This document shows positions 35,480-44,590 of a DNA stretch of 64,000 nucleotides, piece by piece. The position numbers and the translations under genes were made by a program. The stretch's first letter is position 1; every line of letters begins with the position of its first letter. A model generated the notes under the pieces. It saw only the letters and a list, made by a program, of their open reading frames with translations, was not told the origin of the DNA and searched no databases. Origin of the DNA: Actinomycetota bacterium (GTDB taxonomy: Bacteria; Actinomycetota; Acidimicrobiia; Acidimicrobiales; Ilumatobacteraceae); contig WLJO01000007.1 in NCBI GenBank assembly GCA_009701715.1, positions 22,519-86,518 on the forward strand. Reading direction: 5' to 3'.

Positions 35480-36049
35480 TCAGCCGAGAAACGTGACGTG
35501 GAGCGCTGGGCGAACGGGGACCTCGACGTCGCCGCCGGGCCAACCGAGATAGACCACGCCCACGAGTTCGGTCCCGGCCGGGAAACCGCAGAGTGCGAGC
35601 GTGCGGGGGCCCCTACGGCCCGGGGGGGTGGACCAGAAGTTGGCGAGTCCGGCCGCTGTGGCTCCGAGCAGGAGGTTCTGGATGCCAGCGGCAACGGCAT
35701 CCCGGTTCTCGCCCGTCCGTTCCGTGCTGTCCCCGGGGTCAGCGCCGACCACGACACAGACCGGAGAGCGTCCGTACTTGCGGCGGCTCTTCTCGACGCG
35801 GACTAGGTCCGTCTCGCCAGCGTCTGCCTGGTCATCGGCAAAGGCATTACCGAGGGCAGCCCTGCTGTCCCCGGTGAAAACTGCCACACGCCAGGGCCAG
35901 GTGCGCTTGTGGTTCGGGGCCCAGGCGATGAGCCCGCAGAGGCGATCGACGAGTGTCGGGTCCACCGGTCGTGTGAGGTCCATGATCAGGCTCGTCCGCC
36001 TCCGGCGCACGAGCGCCTCGAGGCCATCGAGGCCATCGACCCCGGCCAT
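35480..36049 (-). CDS. nitroreductase-family protein
   Basis: 189 residues from ATG 36049, 2 bases after the TetR gene stop. N-terminal LVRRRRTSLIMDL (FMN phosphate contact), APNHKRTWPWRVAV, QNLLLGATAAGLANFWSTP and a C-terminal YLGWPGGDV all fit FMN-dependent nitroreductases. It could reduce nitro compounds or quinones. Its tight link to a TetR repressor suggests inducible expression by a small ligand. Confidence 0.88.
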   Translation of the reverse strand: MAGVDGLDGLEALVRRRRTSLIMDLTRPVDPTLVDRLCGLIAWAPNHKRTWPWRVAVFTGDSRAALGNAFADDQADAGETDLVRVEKSRRKYGRSPVCVVVGADPGDSTERTGENRDAVAAGIQNLLLGATAAGLANFWSTPPGRRGPRTLALCGFPAGTELVGVVYLGWPGGDVEVPVRPALHVTFLG

Positions 36050-36051
36050 CG

Positions 36052-36633
36052 TCAGCGACGGATCCCGCGGAGACCGGCCCACGCGAGCGCGCCGACCTGC
36101 TCGGCAAGCTCGTCGGGGTCGAAAGCAAGTCCGGAGTCGATCAGCTGGCGACTCGCTCCCTCGGCCATGCCGACCACGGCGTGCGCGAGTGTCTGGCGAT
36201 GCTCCTCGGGGATGTCAACAGCGATCAGCGGCGCAATGGCGCTTGACACCTCGTCGGTCACCCGCCGCACGGCCGTGGCGAACCCATCGTCGCTGCGCGA
36301 TCCGCTGCCGAACAGCAGGAGGAACGCGTCGTGGTCCTCGGCTACCCAGCGAAAGTACGAACGGAAGCCCGCCAGAGTCTGTGCCCGGCCGTCGGCGGCG
36401 TCCGTGGTGGCCTTCGAGATCCGTGTGAGCAGTCGGTGGCCGACCTCGTCGAGCAATGCAAGGTAGAGATCTCGTTTCGACGCAAAGTGCTGGTAGAGCA
36501 CCGGCTTGGTGACCCCCGCCGCCTCTGCGACGTCGTTCATCGAGGTGGTGTGGTACCCGTTGCGGGCGAACACGGCGATGGCGATGTCGACGAGCTGCTC
36601 ACGACGAGCGGTTGCGGTCAGTCGGACGGACAC
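36052..36633 (-). CDS. TetR-family transcriptional regulator
   Basis: 193 residues from GTG 36633. N-terminal helix-turn-helix (REQLVDIAIAVFARNGYHTT, then VAEAAGVTKPVLYQHFASK), typical TetR; the C-terminal half is helical and ligand-binding. Co-transcribed with the nitroreductase 2 bases downstream, which it may control together with itself. The start codon is not certain, as no clear ribosome site is seen. Confidence 0.9.
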   Translation of the reverse strand: MSVRLTATARREQLVDIAIAVFARNGYHTTSMNDVAEAAGVTKPVLYQHFASKRDLYLALLDEVGHRLLTRISKATTDAADGRAQTLAGFRSYFRWVAEDHDAFLLLFGSGSRSDDGFATAVRRVTDEVSSAIAPLIAVDIPEEHRQTLAHAVVGMAEGASRQLIDSGLAFDPDELAEQVGALAWAGLRGIRR

Positions 36634-36697
36634 GGAAAACGATGGTAACCGTGTGCCCACGACGATCCGCCCGCCCGCCGGACGGGTGCGTGGTGGC

Positions 36698-37342
36698 CTA
36701 GGCGCTGTCGGTGGGTGCGTCAACGGACGGGCGCGCGTCCAGCAGGTCCTCGGCGATCTGGCGGGCCTGCCAATCGCGGTCGGTGAGTAGCTCGCGGAGG
36801 GCATTCTCAGCCTCGGGCTCATCGAACGGTGCGAGTGACACCGCGGCGCGCCGCCGGACGGGTGCGCGGTCGCGGGTTGCGGCGATGATCGTGGGGAGTC
36901 CGCGTGGGTCGCCGACCGCGCCGAGGGCAGCGACCGCTGCCTCTCGGACCAGCGATTCCTCGTGCTCGCGCCCGAGCCGGATCAGCCGCTCAAGGGTCGC
37001 GTCGTCGGCAACCTCGTGTTCGCCGGTTGCCCAACACGCCATTTCCACCACGGACCAGTCGGGGTCGTGCAGTGCGCCCAGGAGTGCGACGTTGGCCAGG
37101 CCTGCTGAGAGTTCGGCGGCGCGACGGCGTACGAGCGGCGATGGCTCGGTTCGGGGGAACAGGTGGTGTTCCAGCAAGTCCGCGTGGAGCGCCCCGATCC
37201 GGGCGAGCGCGCCGAGGGCTGTCGCGCGTACGGACTCGTCGGGGTGGGCGAGCCCGGCACGGGCGGTATCCGCATCGTTGCGGTGACCGGAAACGGCGAC
37301 GAGTTGTCGCGCCGCACGAACGTCATCCGGCAGGACGATCAC
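36698..37342 (-). CDS. HEAT-repeat protein
   Basis: 214 residues, GTG start overlapping the preceding membrane-protein stop (GTGA). Repeated helical pairs of the form HPDESVRATALGALARIG, EESLVREAAVAALGAVGD and RAPVRRRAAVSLAPF mark HEAT/PBS-lyase-type repeats through most of the chain. No catalytic motif. A protein-binding scaffold is likely; coupling to the membrane protein upstream is the only functional hint. Confidence 0.82.
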   Translation of the reverse strand: MIVLPDDVRAARQLVAVSGHRNDADTARAGLAHPDESVRATALGALARIGALHADLLEHHLFPRTEPSPLVRRRAAELSAGLANVALLGALHDPDWSVVEMACWATGEHEVADDATLERLIRLGREHEESLVREAAVAALGAVGDPRGLPTIIAATRDRAPVRRRAAVSLAPFDEPEAENALRELLTDRDWQARQIAEDLLDARPSVDAPTDSA

Positions 37343-37701
37343 TTCAGCCGGCCGGTGAGCGAGCCGACGAACCAGATTGCGGCTGCGCCGACCACGAGCG
37401 CGAGGACGCAGCCGACGAGGGCGCTCAGGCCGGCACCGAGCGCGAACGAGAGCAGGCGTCGCCACCGCGATGGGCGCCGGTACAGCTCCACGGCTAGGTG
37501 GTCTACCTGCACCGGGACCTCAACACGTGGGTGGAGCCACGGTCGCAGCCCGGGGAACTTTTCCCACACCTGCCGTGTGAAGGTGCCCGTCGCCCTGACA
37601 GGCTTGACCACGCCGCTCGCAACGAGCAGCGCGAGAGCGACCGCAACGGTCCATCCCGACCGAAGGGTGAGGATCTGCTTCAGAATGCTCGACGACAACA
37701 C
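37339..37701 (-). CDS. small membrane protein with two helices
   Basis: About 120 residues from GTG 37701 (GGGAG four bases upstream); GTG 37722 and TTG 37698 are alternatives. Helices at about 18-35 and 88-113 flank a hydrophilic middle with paired aromatic residues. Family not recognised. With the GTG 37701 start, the first 17 bases overlap the divergent PDZ-Lon gene start. Its stop overlaps the HEAT gene. Confidence 0.65.
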   Translation of the reverse strand: MLSSSILKQILTLRSGWTVAVALALLVASGVVKPVRATGTFTRQVWEKFPGLRPWLHPRVEVPVQVDHLAVELYRRPSRWRRLLSFALGAGLSALVGCVLALVVGAAAIWFVGSLTGRLK

Positions 37702-38926
37702 GCAACTCCCGATCGTAACCACACCCCCACCGCACCCGAGGTCGGGTGACGTGGAGGACGTCGACGGGTTCGCGGGTGCGATGCCGCTCGACGACGTGGT
37801 CCGTTTGCCGTCGAGGCGTCACCGTTGGTGGGGTGGGCCGCTCGCTCTCGTCGGCGTAGCGGTTCCCCTCGTTGCACTCGTCGGCAACGTGATTCGGGTG
37901 GACCATTGGGCGTACGCACCGGGAGCGGCCTCTCCGGTCGGGTCGCGCCTCGAGTTCGACAACCTCCCCGACAACATCGTCGAGGACGACTCCCCCGGCC
38001 AATTCCTCTTCGTGACGGTGAGCGGGGCGCACCTCAATGTGCTGCAGTTCACGCTCGGCCGTGGCGACAACGACGTCCGGATCCTGAGTCGTGAGCAGCG
38101 CTTCGGGAGGGCGGACCCGTCCGAGGAGCGTCAGATCGACCTGCAGATGATGAGGGATGCCAAGGAGGTCGCGGAGTTCGTCGCGTACCGCCGCCTCGGC
38201 CTCGATGCCCGTCTCCGGGCGGGTGCCGTGGTCGTCGAGCAGCTGCTCTGCGTCAACGGAGAGGTAATCCGTTCCGATGCGTGTGACAAGGAGGCACCTG
38301 CAGGTGGGTTCCTCCAGCGTGGGGCAACCATTACCGCTGTCGATGGCGTGCCCACGCCGACAGTCGAGGACCTCGCCCCCGTCATGGCGAGACTCCGGCC
38401 GGGCGACGATGTGACGGTCACCTACCGATTGGCGCACGGCGAGGACGAAAAGACAGCAACCTTTGCAACGATCGCGTCGAGGGAGGCAGATGGGCGTCAG
38501 AGCCGGGCGCTCATCGGTTTTGCCGCCCACGACACGTACTCGGTGGTCCTTCCGTTCCGCGCAACGATCGACACCGATGCCATCGGTGGGCCCTCTGCCG
38601 GTCTCGCCTTCACGCTCACGCTCATCGACCGGCTCAGTCCGGGCTCGCTCACCGGCGGCCGCCGCATTGCGGTGACCGGAACGATCGAGACCGACGGTTC
38701 GATCGGGGCAATCGGTGGCCTTCGCCAGAAGGTCGCGGCGGTGCGCAGGACAGGCGCAGCATTTTTCCTCGTTCCCACGGCACAGGGTGAGGACGGGATC
38801 GACGGCCTTGCAGAAGCACGAAAGGCGGCCGGTGACGGCCTGGAGATCGTGCCGGTCGCAACCCTCGAGGAGGCCCTGCAGGCGCTGGTCGAGCGCGGCG
38901 GTACACCGATACCCCCACCGCGCTGA
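37685..38926 (+). CDS. membrane PDZ-Lon (S16) protease
   Basis: 413 residues from ATG 37685. One helix (about 52-74), a PDZ domain (about 195-260; GATITAVDGV) and a C-terminal Lon proteolytic domain with the Ser in GGPSAGLAFTL and the Lys in GGLRQKVAAV, so the Ser-Lys dyad is intact. Relatives (YlbL type; Rv3194c in mycobacteria) are extracytoplasmic proteases next to UPF0182 genes, as here two genes on. The substrate is unknown. Confidence 0.92.
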   Translation: MLDDNTQLPIVTTPPPHPRSGDVEDVDGFAGAMPLDDVVRLPSRRHRWWGGPLALVGVAVPLVALVGNVIRVDHWAYAPGAASPVGSRLEFDNLPDNIVEDDSPGQFLFVTVSGAHLNVLQFTLGRGDNDVRILSREQRFGRADPSEERQIDLQMMRDAKEVAEFVAYRRLGLDARLRAGAVVVEQLLCVNGEVIRSDACDKEAPAGGFLQRGATITAVDGVPTPTVEDLAPVMARLRPGDDVTVTYRLAHGEDEKTATFATIASREADGRQSRALIGFAAHDTYSVVLPFRATIDTDAIGGPSAGLAFTLTLIDRLSPGSLTGGRRIAVTGTIETDGSIGAIGGLRQKVAAVRRTGAAFFLVPTAQGEDGIDGLAEARKAAGDGLEIVPVATLEEALQALVERGGTPIPPPR

Positions 38927-38988
38927 GAGTCGCGCGTCGAGGGGTAATGCCACCTGCGGACCGGCAGCGAGCCGTACCATCTGCACTA

Positions 38989-40530
38989 ATGGCAGTTTCC
39001 TTCCCCCGGCCCGACCCCGAGTCGTCGCCGATCGGGTCTTTCCGTGTCGTCCGGCGGGGTTTCGACCCCGACGAGGTGCGTTCGAGGCTCCAGCAACTTG
39101 TGGACGAGATCGATCAGTCCCGGGAGCGCGAGCGCGTCCTCGAGCGTGAGTTCGCGAACGCGAGCCGTCCGAAGGTCGCGGTCGACCAACTCGACCGGGA
39201 GGTTTTGGTGAGCCTTGTCGGCGAGGAGACCGAGCGCCTGCTCAGCGACGCGCGGGACGAGGCGGCGCGTGTACGTGCGCGAGCCGAGGACGAAGCGGTG
39301 CAGCTCGTCGCTGTCGCCTACGAAGAAGTGGCACGCGTGCGTGAGTCCGTGCAGGAGGAAGTGACCTACCTGCAGGGCGTGACCGCCGAGCAGGTGGAGA
39401 CCGAGCTCGCCTCGGCCCGCGGACGCGGTCTCGAGATGGTCACCGAGGCACGCGAGTACCGCGAGAAGGTACTCGCCGACCTTGCGCAGCGCCGAGACCT
39501 CGCGAGGGAGCAGATCAGGGCGCTCATCGACGGCCGGGACCACCTCCTGCGGGCCTTCGAGGTAGCGAGACTTGCCGCTGTCGACATCATCGTCGAACTG
39601 GAGCAGGCCGCCCCCAGCGATGACCTGAGCGCGCCCGAACAGTTCATCTCCCGGCAGTCCGCAGAGTCCGCTATCTACGACGCCGACGATGACATCACAC
39701 CGGTCAACGGGATCGAGCTGCCCGCTGTGGCATCCGGGGGGACCGTTGTGCCCGAGTACACAGTGCCGGTCCACGACGACTTCGAGCACCCTGGTGCGGG
39801 AACAGGCCCGGTCGACGCGACGATCAGGACCGCAACACTCGCGGACGGCGACACACAGCCAACACCGTCGACTGGGGTGGTTTTCGATCATTTCGCGGCC
39901 CGCCGAACCGTGCTCGCGCCGCTCATCGAGTCGCTCGTGAAGCAGTTCAAGCGCGTCGTTGTGGACGAACAGAACGATGTACTCACAGCAATCCGGCGCA
40001 CGGAGCGGGTGAGCGGCATCGCGGAACTGCTGCCGGACGAGGATTCGCATGTTGCGCGCTATTGCTCGTGCTCGCTCGCCGAGGCAGCCGACGCCTTTGT
40101 CGCCGGGGCGGCGTCGATGGACGGTGGTGCTGCCCCCGAGCCGCGCGGACCGGGCACAGCGGTTCTCGACCGTTTCGCCGAGGAACTCGTGCTCCCGATG
40201 CGTGAGCGACTCGAGCGCGTGATCGAGAGTTCGCAGGGCAACCGTTTCGAACTGAGCGCATTCGTCCGCAGCGCGTACCGGGAGTGGAAGCAGCGCTTCG
40301 ACAGCCTCGCGGAGGAGTTGTTGCTGCACGCGTACGGTCTCGGCGCCTATTCGGTGCTCCCTGTGGGGAGTCTCGTCGTGTGGCAGCCCGACCCGAATGC
40401 ACCGGGCTGTCCGGAGGTGTCGGCGAACGCCGGTGTGGTGATCCGGGTACCGGACACTTTCCCGAGCGGACATGTTCACCCGCCGGCTTCGGCATCGTGC
40501 CGGTGCATGATCCAACGCCTGCCGGAGTAG
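38989..40530 (+). CDS. DivIVA-domain coiled-coil protein with phage-head-like C-terminal domain
   Basis: 513 residues from ATG 38989. Residues 1 to about 45 read as a DivIVA membrane-binding lead (SFRVVRRGFDPDEVRSRL), followed by a long charged coiled coil (to about 205), a spacer, and a second helical region. The C-terminus (about 450-513) has GCPEVSANAGVVIRV, then HPPASASCRC, the Cys/His pattern seen in Mu gpF/SPP1 gp7-type minor head proteins. Such a pairing is unusual. Placed between PDZ-Lon and UPF0182, it probably acts at the cell pole or septum; a Zn site at the end is inferred. Confidence 0.78.
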   Translation: MAVSFPRPDPESSPIGSFRVVRRGFDPDEVRSRLQQLVDEIDQSRERERVLEREFANASRPKVAVDQLDREVLVSLVGEETERLLSDARDEAARVRARAEDEAVQLVAVAYEEVARVRESVQEEVTYLQGVTAEQVETELASARGRGLEMVTEAREYREKVLADLAQRRDLAREQIRALIDGRDHLLRAFEVARLAAVDIIVELEQAAPSDDLSAPEQFISRQSAESAIYDADDDITPVNGIELPAVASGGTVVPEYTVPVHDDFEHPGAGTGPVDATIRTATLADGDTQPTPSTGVVFDHFAARRTVLAPLIESLVKQFKRVVVDEQNDVLTAIRRTERVSGIAELLPDEDSHVARYCSCSLAEAADAFVAGAASMDGGAAPEPRGPGTAVLDRFAEELVLPMRERLERVIESSQGNRFELSAFVRSAYREWKQRFDSLAEELLLHAYGLGAYSVLPVGSLVVWQPDPNAPGCPEVSANAGVVIRVPDTFPSGHVHPPASASCRCMIQRLPE

Positions 40531-40540
40531 GTTTCACGGG

Positions 40541-43500
40541 GTGCGCAACCCCTCGGATATCCCTTCCCGTCGTCCAGGGCTGCCCAAGCTCCGTCTGAGC
40601 TCGCGAGGACGGATAGCGATCGCAGTCGGTGCGTTCGTCCTGATCATCGCGTTGTTCTCGGGGCGTGGAGTGGCGAGTTTCTACGTCGATGCGCTCTGGT
40701 TCCGATCGGTCGGTCGTTCCGACGTGTTCTGGGGAACGTTCTGGGTGAAGGTCGTGCTCGCAGCGATCGGCGTGATCGCGTTCGCGGCGATGTCGTTCAC
40801 GAGCCTGACCATTGCGGACCGCATCGCTCCGGAGGTGCGCATTGCCGGGCCGGAGGACGAGGTGCTCGACCGGGTGCGCAAGTTTGTCGGGGCACGCCGC
40901 AAGACGCTGCGGCTCGGTCTCTGTGCGATGTTCGCGTTGCTCGTCGGCATGCCCGCTGCCGGACACTGGAAGCAGTGGCTGATGTTCCGCAACAGCGTGT
41001 CGTTCAACACGCCTGACCCTCAGTTCAACCAGGACGTGTCGTGGTACGTCTTCCGGTTGCCGTTCCTCAACTTCCTGTTCGGTTGGTTCTTCGCCGCAAT
41101 CGTTCTCGTCACGGTGCTCACCGTGGTGGCCCACTACCTGAACGGCGGGATCCGTACGTCCGGGGCTGCTCCGCGCGTCACCCCCCAGGTCAAGCTTCAC
41201 CTGTCGATCCTGCTGGTACTGCTGGCGGTCGTGAAGGCGGCGCAGTACTGGCTTCGCCGCTACACGCTCACCTCGTCAACTCGGGGGTTCGTGCAGGGCG
41301 CCGGCTACACCGACGTGAAGGCAACACTGCCGGCGCTGAACCTGCTCATCCTCATCTCCGTGGCCGCGGCCGTGCTGCTCATCTGGAACGTTCGCCAACG
41401 CGGATGGCGCCTGCCGGTGATCGCCGTCGGTCTCTGGGCAGTGGTTGCGCTTGTTGCCGGGGCGATCTATCCGGCAATCGTCCAGAAGTTCCGTGTGGAG
41501 CCGTCCCAGTCAAGGCGTGAGCGCCCATACATCCAGCGCAATATTGACCTCACCCAGAAGGCGTTCGCGCTCGACACAGCGCTGATCAAGGCCGTACCCG
41601 TGGAGTTCGGCGAGGTCACTACGGAGGCGGTCCAGCAAGGCGTCGCCTCACTGGCGAATGTTCGTCTGCTCGACCCGAAGCAGGACGCGATCAAGCAGGC
41701 ATTCACGCAGCAGCAGCGGCCGCAGGGCTTCTACGAGTTCGCGGACCTCGATGTGGACCGTTACGTCGTCGACGGAAAGCTTCAGCAGATGATCGTCGCG
41801 GCGCGCGTGGTGGCCGACAAGCTGCCGAACAGCTCGTGGGAGAACACGCACCTCGCCTACACACACGGTCACGGGCTCGTTGCGGCACCGGCGAGCCGGG
41901 TGGCATCGGACGGTAGGCCCGCGTACCTACCGGAGCAGGACAACACGGCGCTCGGGGTCACCCGGCCCGAGATCTACGTGGGCGACGGCATGCCCGGGAG
42001 CTACGTGGTGCTCAAGAGCAGTCGTGCGGCCGGCGAGATCGGCCCGTCCGGCCCGGGCGAGCGCTATTCGGGTAACGGTGGCGTTCCGGCAGGCTCGTGG
42101 TTCCGCCGTGTTGCGATGGCGCTGAAGTTCGGCGAGTACAACCTGCTCGGGTCCGGGCTCATCCGCTCAGACAGCCAAATCCTCTGGATGCGGGATGTCC
42201 GCAGCAGGGTCAACAAGATCGCCCCGTTCCTGGCGCTCGACTCGGATCCGTACCCCGTGTCGGCGGACGGACGGATCCTCTGGGTGGTGGACGGGTACAC
42301 CACCACGTCGCACTATCCGTACTCGGAGAACGCCGACATTTCGCAGTTGCCCACGCGCAGCGGTCTCCGGAGAGAGTTCAACTACGTCCGCAACTCCGTG
42401 AAAGCGGTCGTGGACGCCTATGACGGCAGCGTCACGCTCTACCGGATGGACGAGGCCGACCCGGTCGCCGCCGTGTGGGACAAGGTGTTCCCCAAACTCA
42501 TGAAGCGCAAGGGTGACCTGCCGGCCGTGCTGCGTGACCACCTCCGCTATCCCGAGGACCTCCTCCGTGTACAGACCGCTCACCTCGGCAAGTACCACCT
42601 CAATCAGGCCGACGAGTTCTTCAACTCGGACCTGCGTTGGTGTGTGTCTCAGGATGTCCCGGCCGAGCAGTCGGCGGACTCCGCAACGATCTCCACGATC
42701 GTGTCGACGGTAGGTGTGGCATCGAGCGCGTCGTCGAGTACCAAGTGCAGCAGCGGGGACCGCTACGTGCCCTACTACTCGTTGTTCACGCCGCCCGGGG
42801 CGACGAAGGCGGAGTTCTCCCTCATCCGGCCGTTTGCCCCCTTCTCGCCCGACGACAGCCTTCAGGTACTGCGCGCGTTCGCGGTGGGCACGGTCGGCGC
42901 CGATCTGATGCCAAAGCTCACGATGTACGACGTGCAGGGGTCGCTGCCTACGGGCCCGTACACGGCGCACCTGCAGATCCAGTCCGAGCTCAGCCAGGCA
43001 TTCACGCTCGAGGACTCCAAGGGCTCCAAGGTGCTCTTCGGCGACATGCAGATGGTGCCGGTGGGCAAGGGCCTCGTGTACGTGCGCCCGGTCTACGTCA
43101 AAGCAGAGGGGCAGTCGGCGATCCCCGACCTCCGTTACGTCGTGGTGATCGGCAACGGCAGCCTCGGCAGGGGTGACTCGTTGACGGCGGCGCTCAATGC
43201 GCTGTTCCCCGGCGCCCAGGTGGTGCTCGGTGATCGCAGCGGTTCGTCCGGCGGCACCACGGGAACCACCACACCCTCCACCACGCCGGGCGGGACAACC
43301 GGGCCCAGCGGTGGCGACACCACGGTGGGACAACTGCTTGCTGCTGCGAGCAAATTGTTCGACGAGGCAGATGCCGCGCTGAAGGCAGGTGACCTCGGCA
43401 CGTACCAGCAGAAGGTCACAGCGGCACGCAGCAAGGTCGCGCAGGCAGAGGCGCTCCTCAGCGGCTCGGGGTCCACGACGAGCACCACGACCACGCTGCC

Positions 43501-43567
43501 GAAGCGGTCGGATTCGGTGTCGGTCACCCCGACAACGGTCCTGTCGGTACCTAAGCCCACCGCGTAG
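40541..43567 (+). CDS. UPF0182 family large membrane protein
   Basis: 1008 residues, GTG start. About seven helices in the first 300 residues, then a large extracytoplasmic part, then a Gly/Thr linker, a short helical segment and a Thr/Ser tail. YVDALWFRSVGRSDVFW and the segment LGVTRPEIYVG are typical of the family. Function is unknown in all members I know of. The neighbouring PDZ-Lon protease is a conserved companion. Confidence 0.93.
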   Translation: MRNPSDIPSRRPGLPKLRLSSRGRIAIAVGAFVLIIALFSGRGVASFYVDALWFRSVGRSDVFWGTFWVKVVLAAIGVIAFAAMSFTSLTIADRIAPEVRIAGPEDEVLDRVRKFVGARRKTLRLGLCAMFALLVGMPAAGHWKQWLMFRNSVSFNTPDPQFNQDVSWYVFRLPFLNFLFGWFFAAIVLVTVLTVVAHYLNGGIRTSGAAPRVTPQVKLHLSILLVLLAVVKAAQYWLRRYTLTSSTRGFVQGAGYTDVKATLPALNLLILISVAAAVLLIWNVRQRGWRLPVIAVGLWAVVALVAGAIYPAIVQKFRVEPSQSRRERPYIQRNIDLTQKAFALDTALIKAVPVEFGEVTTEAVQQGVASLANVRLLDPKQDAIKQAFTQQQRPQGFYEFADLDVDRYVVDGKLQQMIVAARVVADKLPNSSWENTHLAYTHGHGLVAAPASRVASDGRPAYLPEQDNTALGVTRPEIYVGDGMPGSYVVLKSSRAAGEIGPSGPGERYSGNGGVPAGSWFRRVAMALKFGEYNLLGSGLIRSDSQILWMRDVRSRVNKIAPFLALDSDPYPVSADGRILWVVDGYTTTSHYPYSENADISQLPTRSGLRREFNYVRNSVKAVVDAYDGSVTLYRMDEADPVAAVWDKVFPKLMKRKGDLPAVLRDHLRYPEDLLRVQTAHLGKYHLNQADEFFNSDLRWCVSQDVPAEQSADSATISTIVSTVGVASSASSSTKCSSGDRYVPYYSLFTPPGATKAEFSLIRPFAPFSPDDSLQVLRAFAVGTVGADLMPKLTMYDVQGSLPTGPYTAHLQIQSELSQAFTLEDSKGSKVLFGDMQMVPVGKGLVYVRPVYVKAEGQSAIPDLRYVVVIGNGSLGRGDSLTAALNALFPGAQVVLGDRSGSSGGTTGTTTPSTTPGGTTGPSGGDTTVGQLLAAASKLFDEADAALKAGDLGTYQQKVTAARSKVAQAEALLSGSGSTTSTTTTLPKRSDSVSVTPTTVLSVPKPTA

Positions 43568-43605
43568 CCGGAGCCGGGGGCGACACAGCGCTACGGTTCT
43601 CGTTC

Positions 43606-44583
43606 ATGACCGTCGACGTGACCTGTGCGTTCGCCACTCAGCTCGCCACCCCTGACCACATCGTTGTGGCCGAGAAACTCGGGTACACGCGTGCCTGGTG
43701 TTACGACTCTCCCGCGCTGTACCCGGACGTATGGGTGCAGCTCTGCCGTGCCGCGGAGCGGACGAGTACCATCGGTCTCGGGCCGGGTGTGCTCATCCCG
43801 AGCCTCCGTCACCCGATGACGACGGCTGCAGCGATCGCAACACTTGTCGATGCGGCGGGCGCGTCACGAGTGCAGGTTGGCGTGGGAACCGGGTTCACTG
43901 GACGTTTCACGCTCGGCAAGAAGCCGCTCAAGTGGGCGTACGTGAAGGAGTACGTCGAGGTGGTGCAGGCGCTGCTGCGCGGCGACATCACCACGTGGGA
44001 CGGCGCGAAGATCCAGATGATCCACCCGGAGATGTGCGCTCCGGACCGTCCGATCAACGTTGCGTGGGTGATCGGTGCCGCCGGCCCGAAGGGCTACGCA
44101 GTTGCGAAGGAACTCGGTGCGGGGCTGTTCCTCGGCGGTGCCGCGCCGGAGCCGGGCCGCGGCCGCCAGATTCTCCTCCACTTCGGCACGGTGCTCGACG
44201 ACGGCGAGTCGCCGAACAGCGACCGTGTGATCAATGCCGCGGGCCATGGCGCCGCGGTGTACTTCCACTTCTTCCACGAGAACGGTCTCGGTGTGGAGAA
44301 GCTGCCCGGGGGCTCGCAATGGCTCGCTGCCTATCAGGACGTTCCCGACGACGTGAAGCATCTTGCGATCCACGACCTGCATCTCATTGGTGTGAGCAAG
44401 CGCGACCGTCCGCTCATCACCGGTGACCTCGTCACGGCGATGGGCGGCTGTTACAGCCCGGCACGGTTGCGCGAGATGCTCGCCGAGTGGGAGAGCAACG
44501 GTGTCACCGAGATCGGTTACCAACCCGCGGGGCCGGACATCCCGCGTGAGCTCGAGGCGTTCATGAACGCGACACAGGGCTGA
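43606..44583 (+). CDS. luciferase-like (F420-type) oxidoreductase
   Basis: 325 residues of the luciferase-like barrel: GLGPGVLIPSLRHP, VQVGVGTGFTGRF, and YVKEYVEVVQALLRGD. These are the markers used for F420-dependent members. Substrate unknown. The next gene, 8 bases downstream, is a paralogue, suggesting a shared pathway. Confidence 0.88.
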   Translation: MTVDVTCAFATQLATPDHIVVAEKLGYTRAWCYDSPALYPDVWVQLCRAAERTSTIGLGPGVLIPSLRHPMTTAAAIATLVDAAGASRVQVGVGTGFTGRFTLGKKPLKWAYVKEYVEVVQALLRGDITTWDGAKIQMIHPEMCAPDRPINVAWVIGAAGPKGYAVAKELGAGLFLGGAAPEPGRGRQILLHFGTVLDDGESPNSDRVINAAGHGAAVYFHFFHENGLGVEKLPGGSQWLAAYQDVPDDVKHLAIHDLHLIGVSKRDRPLITGDLVTAMGGCYSPARLREMLAEWESNGVTEIGYQPAGPDIPRELEAFMNATQG

Positions 44584-44590
44584 GGCTGTC

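Noticed and set aside
37520..38986. 488-codon minus-strand frame opposite the PDZ-Lon gene
   Set aside because: The plus-strand product has intact PDZ and Lon motifs; the minus frame has none.
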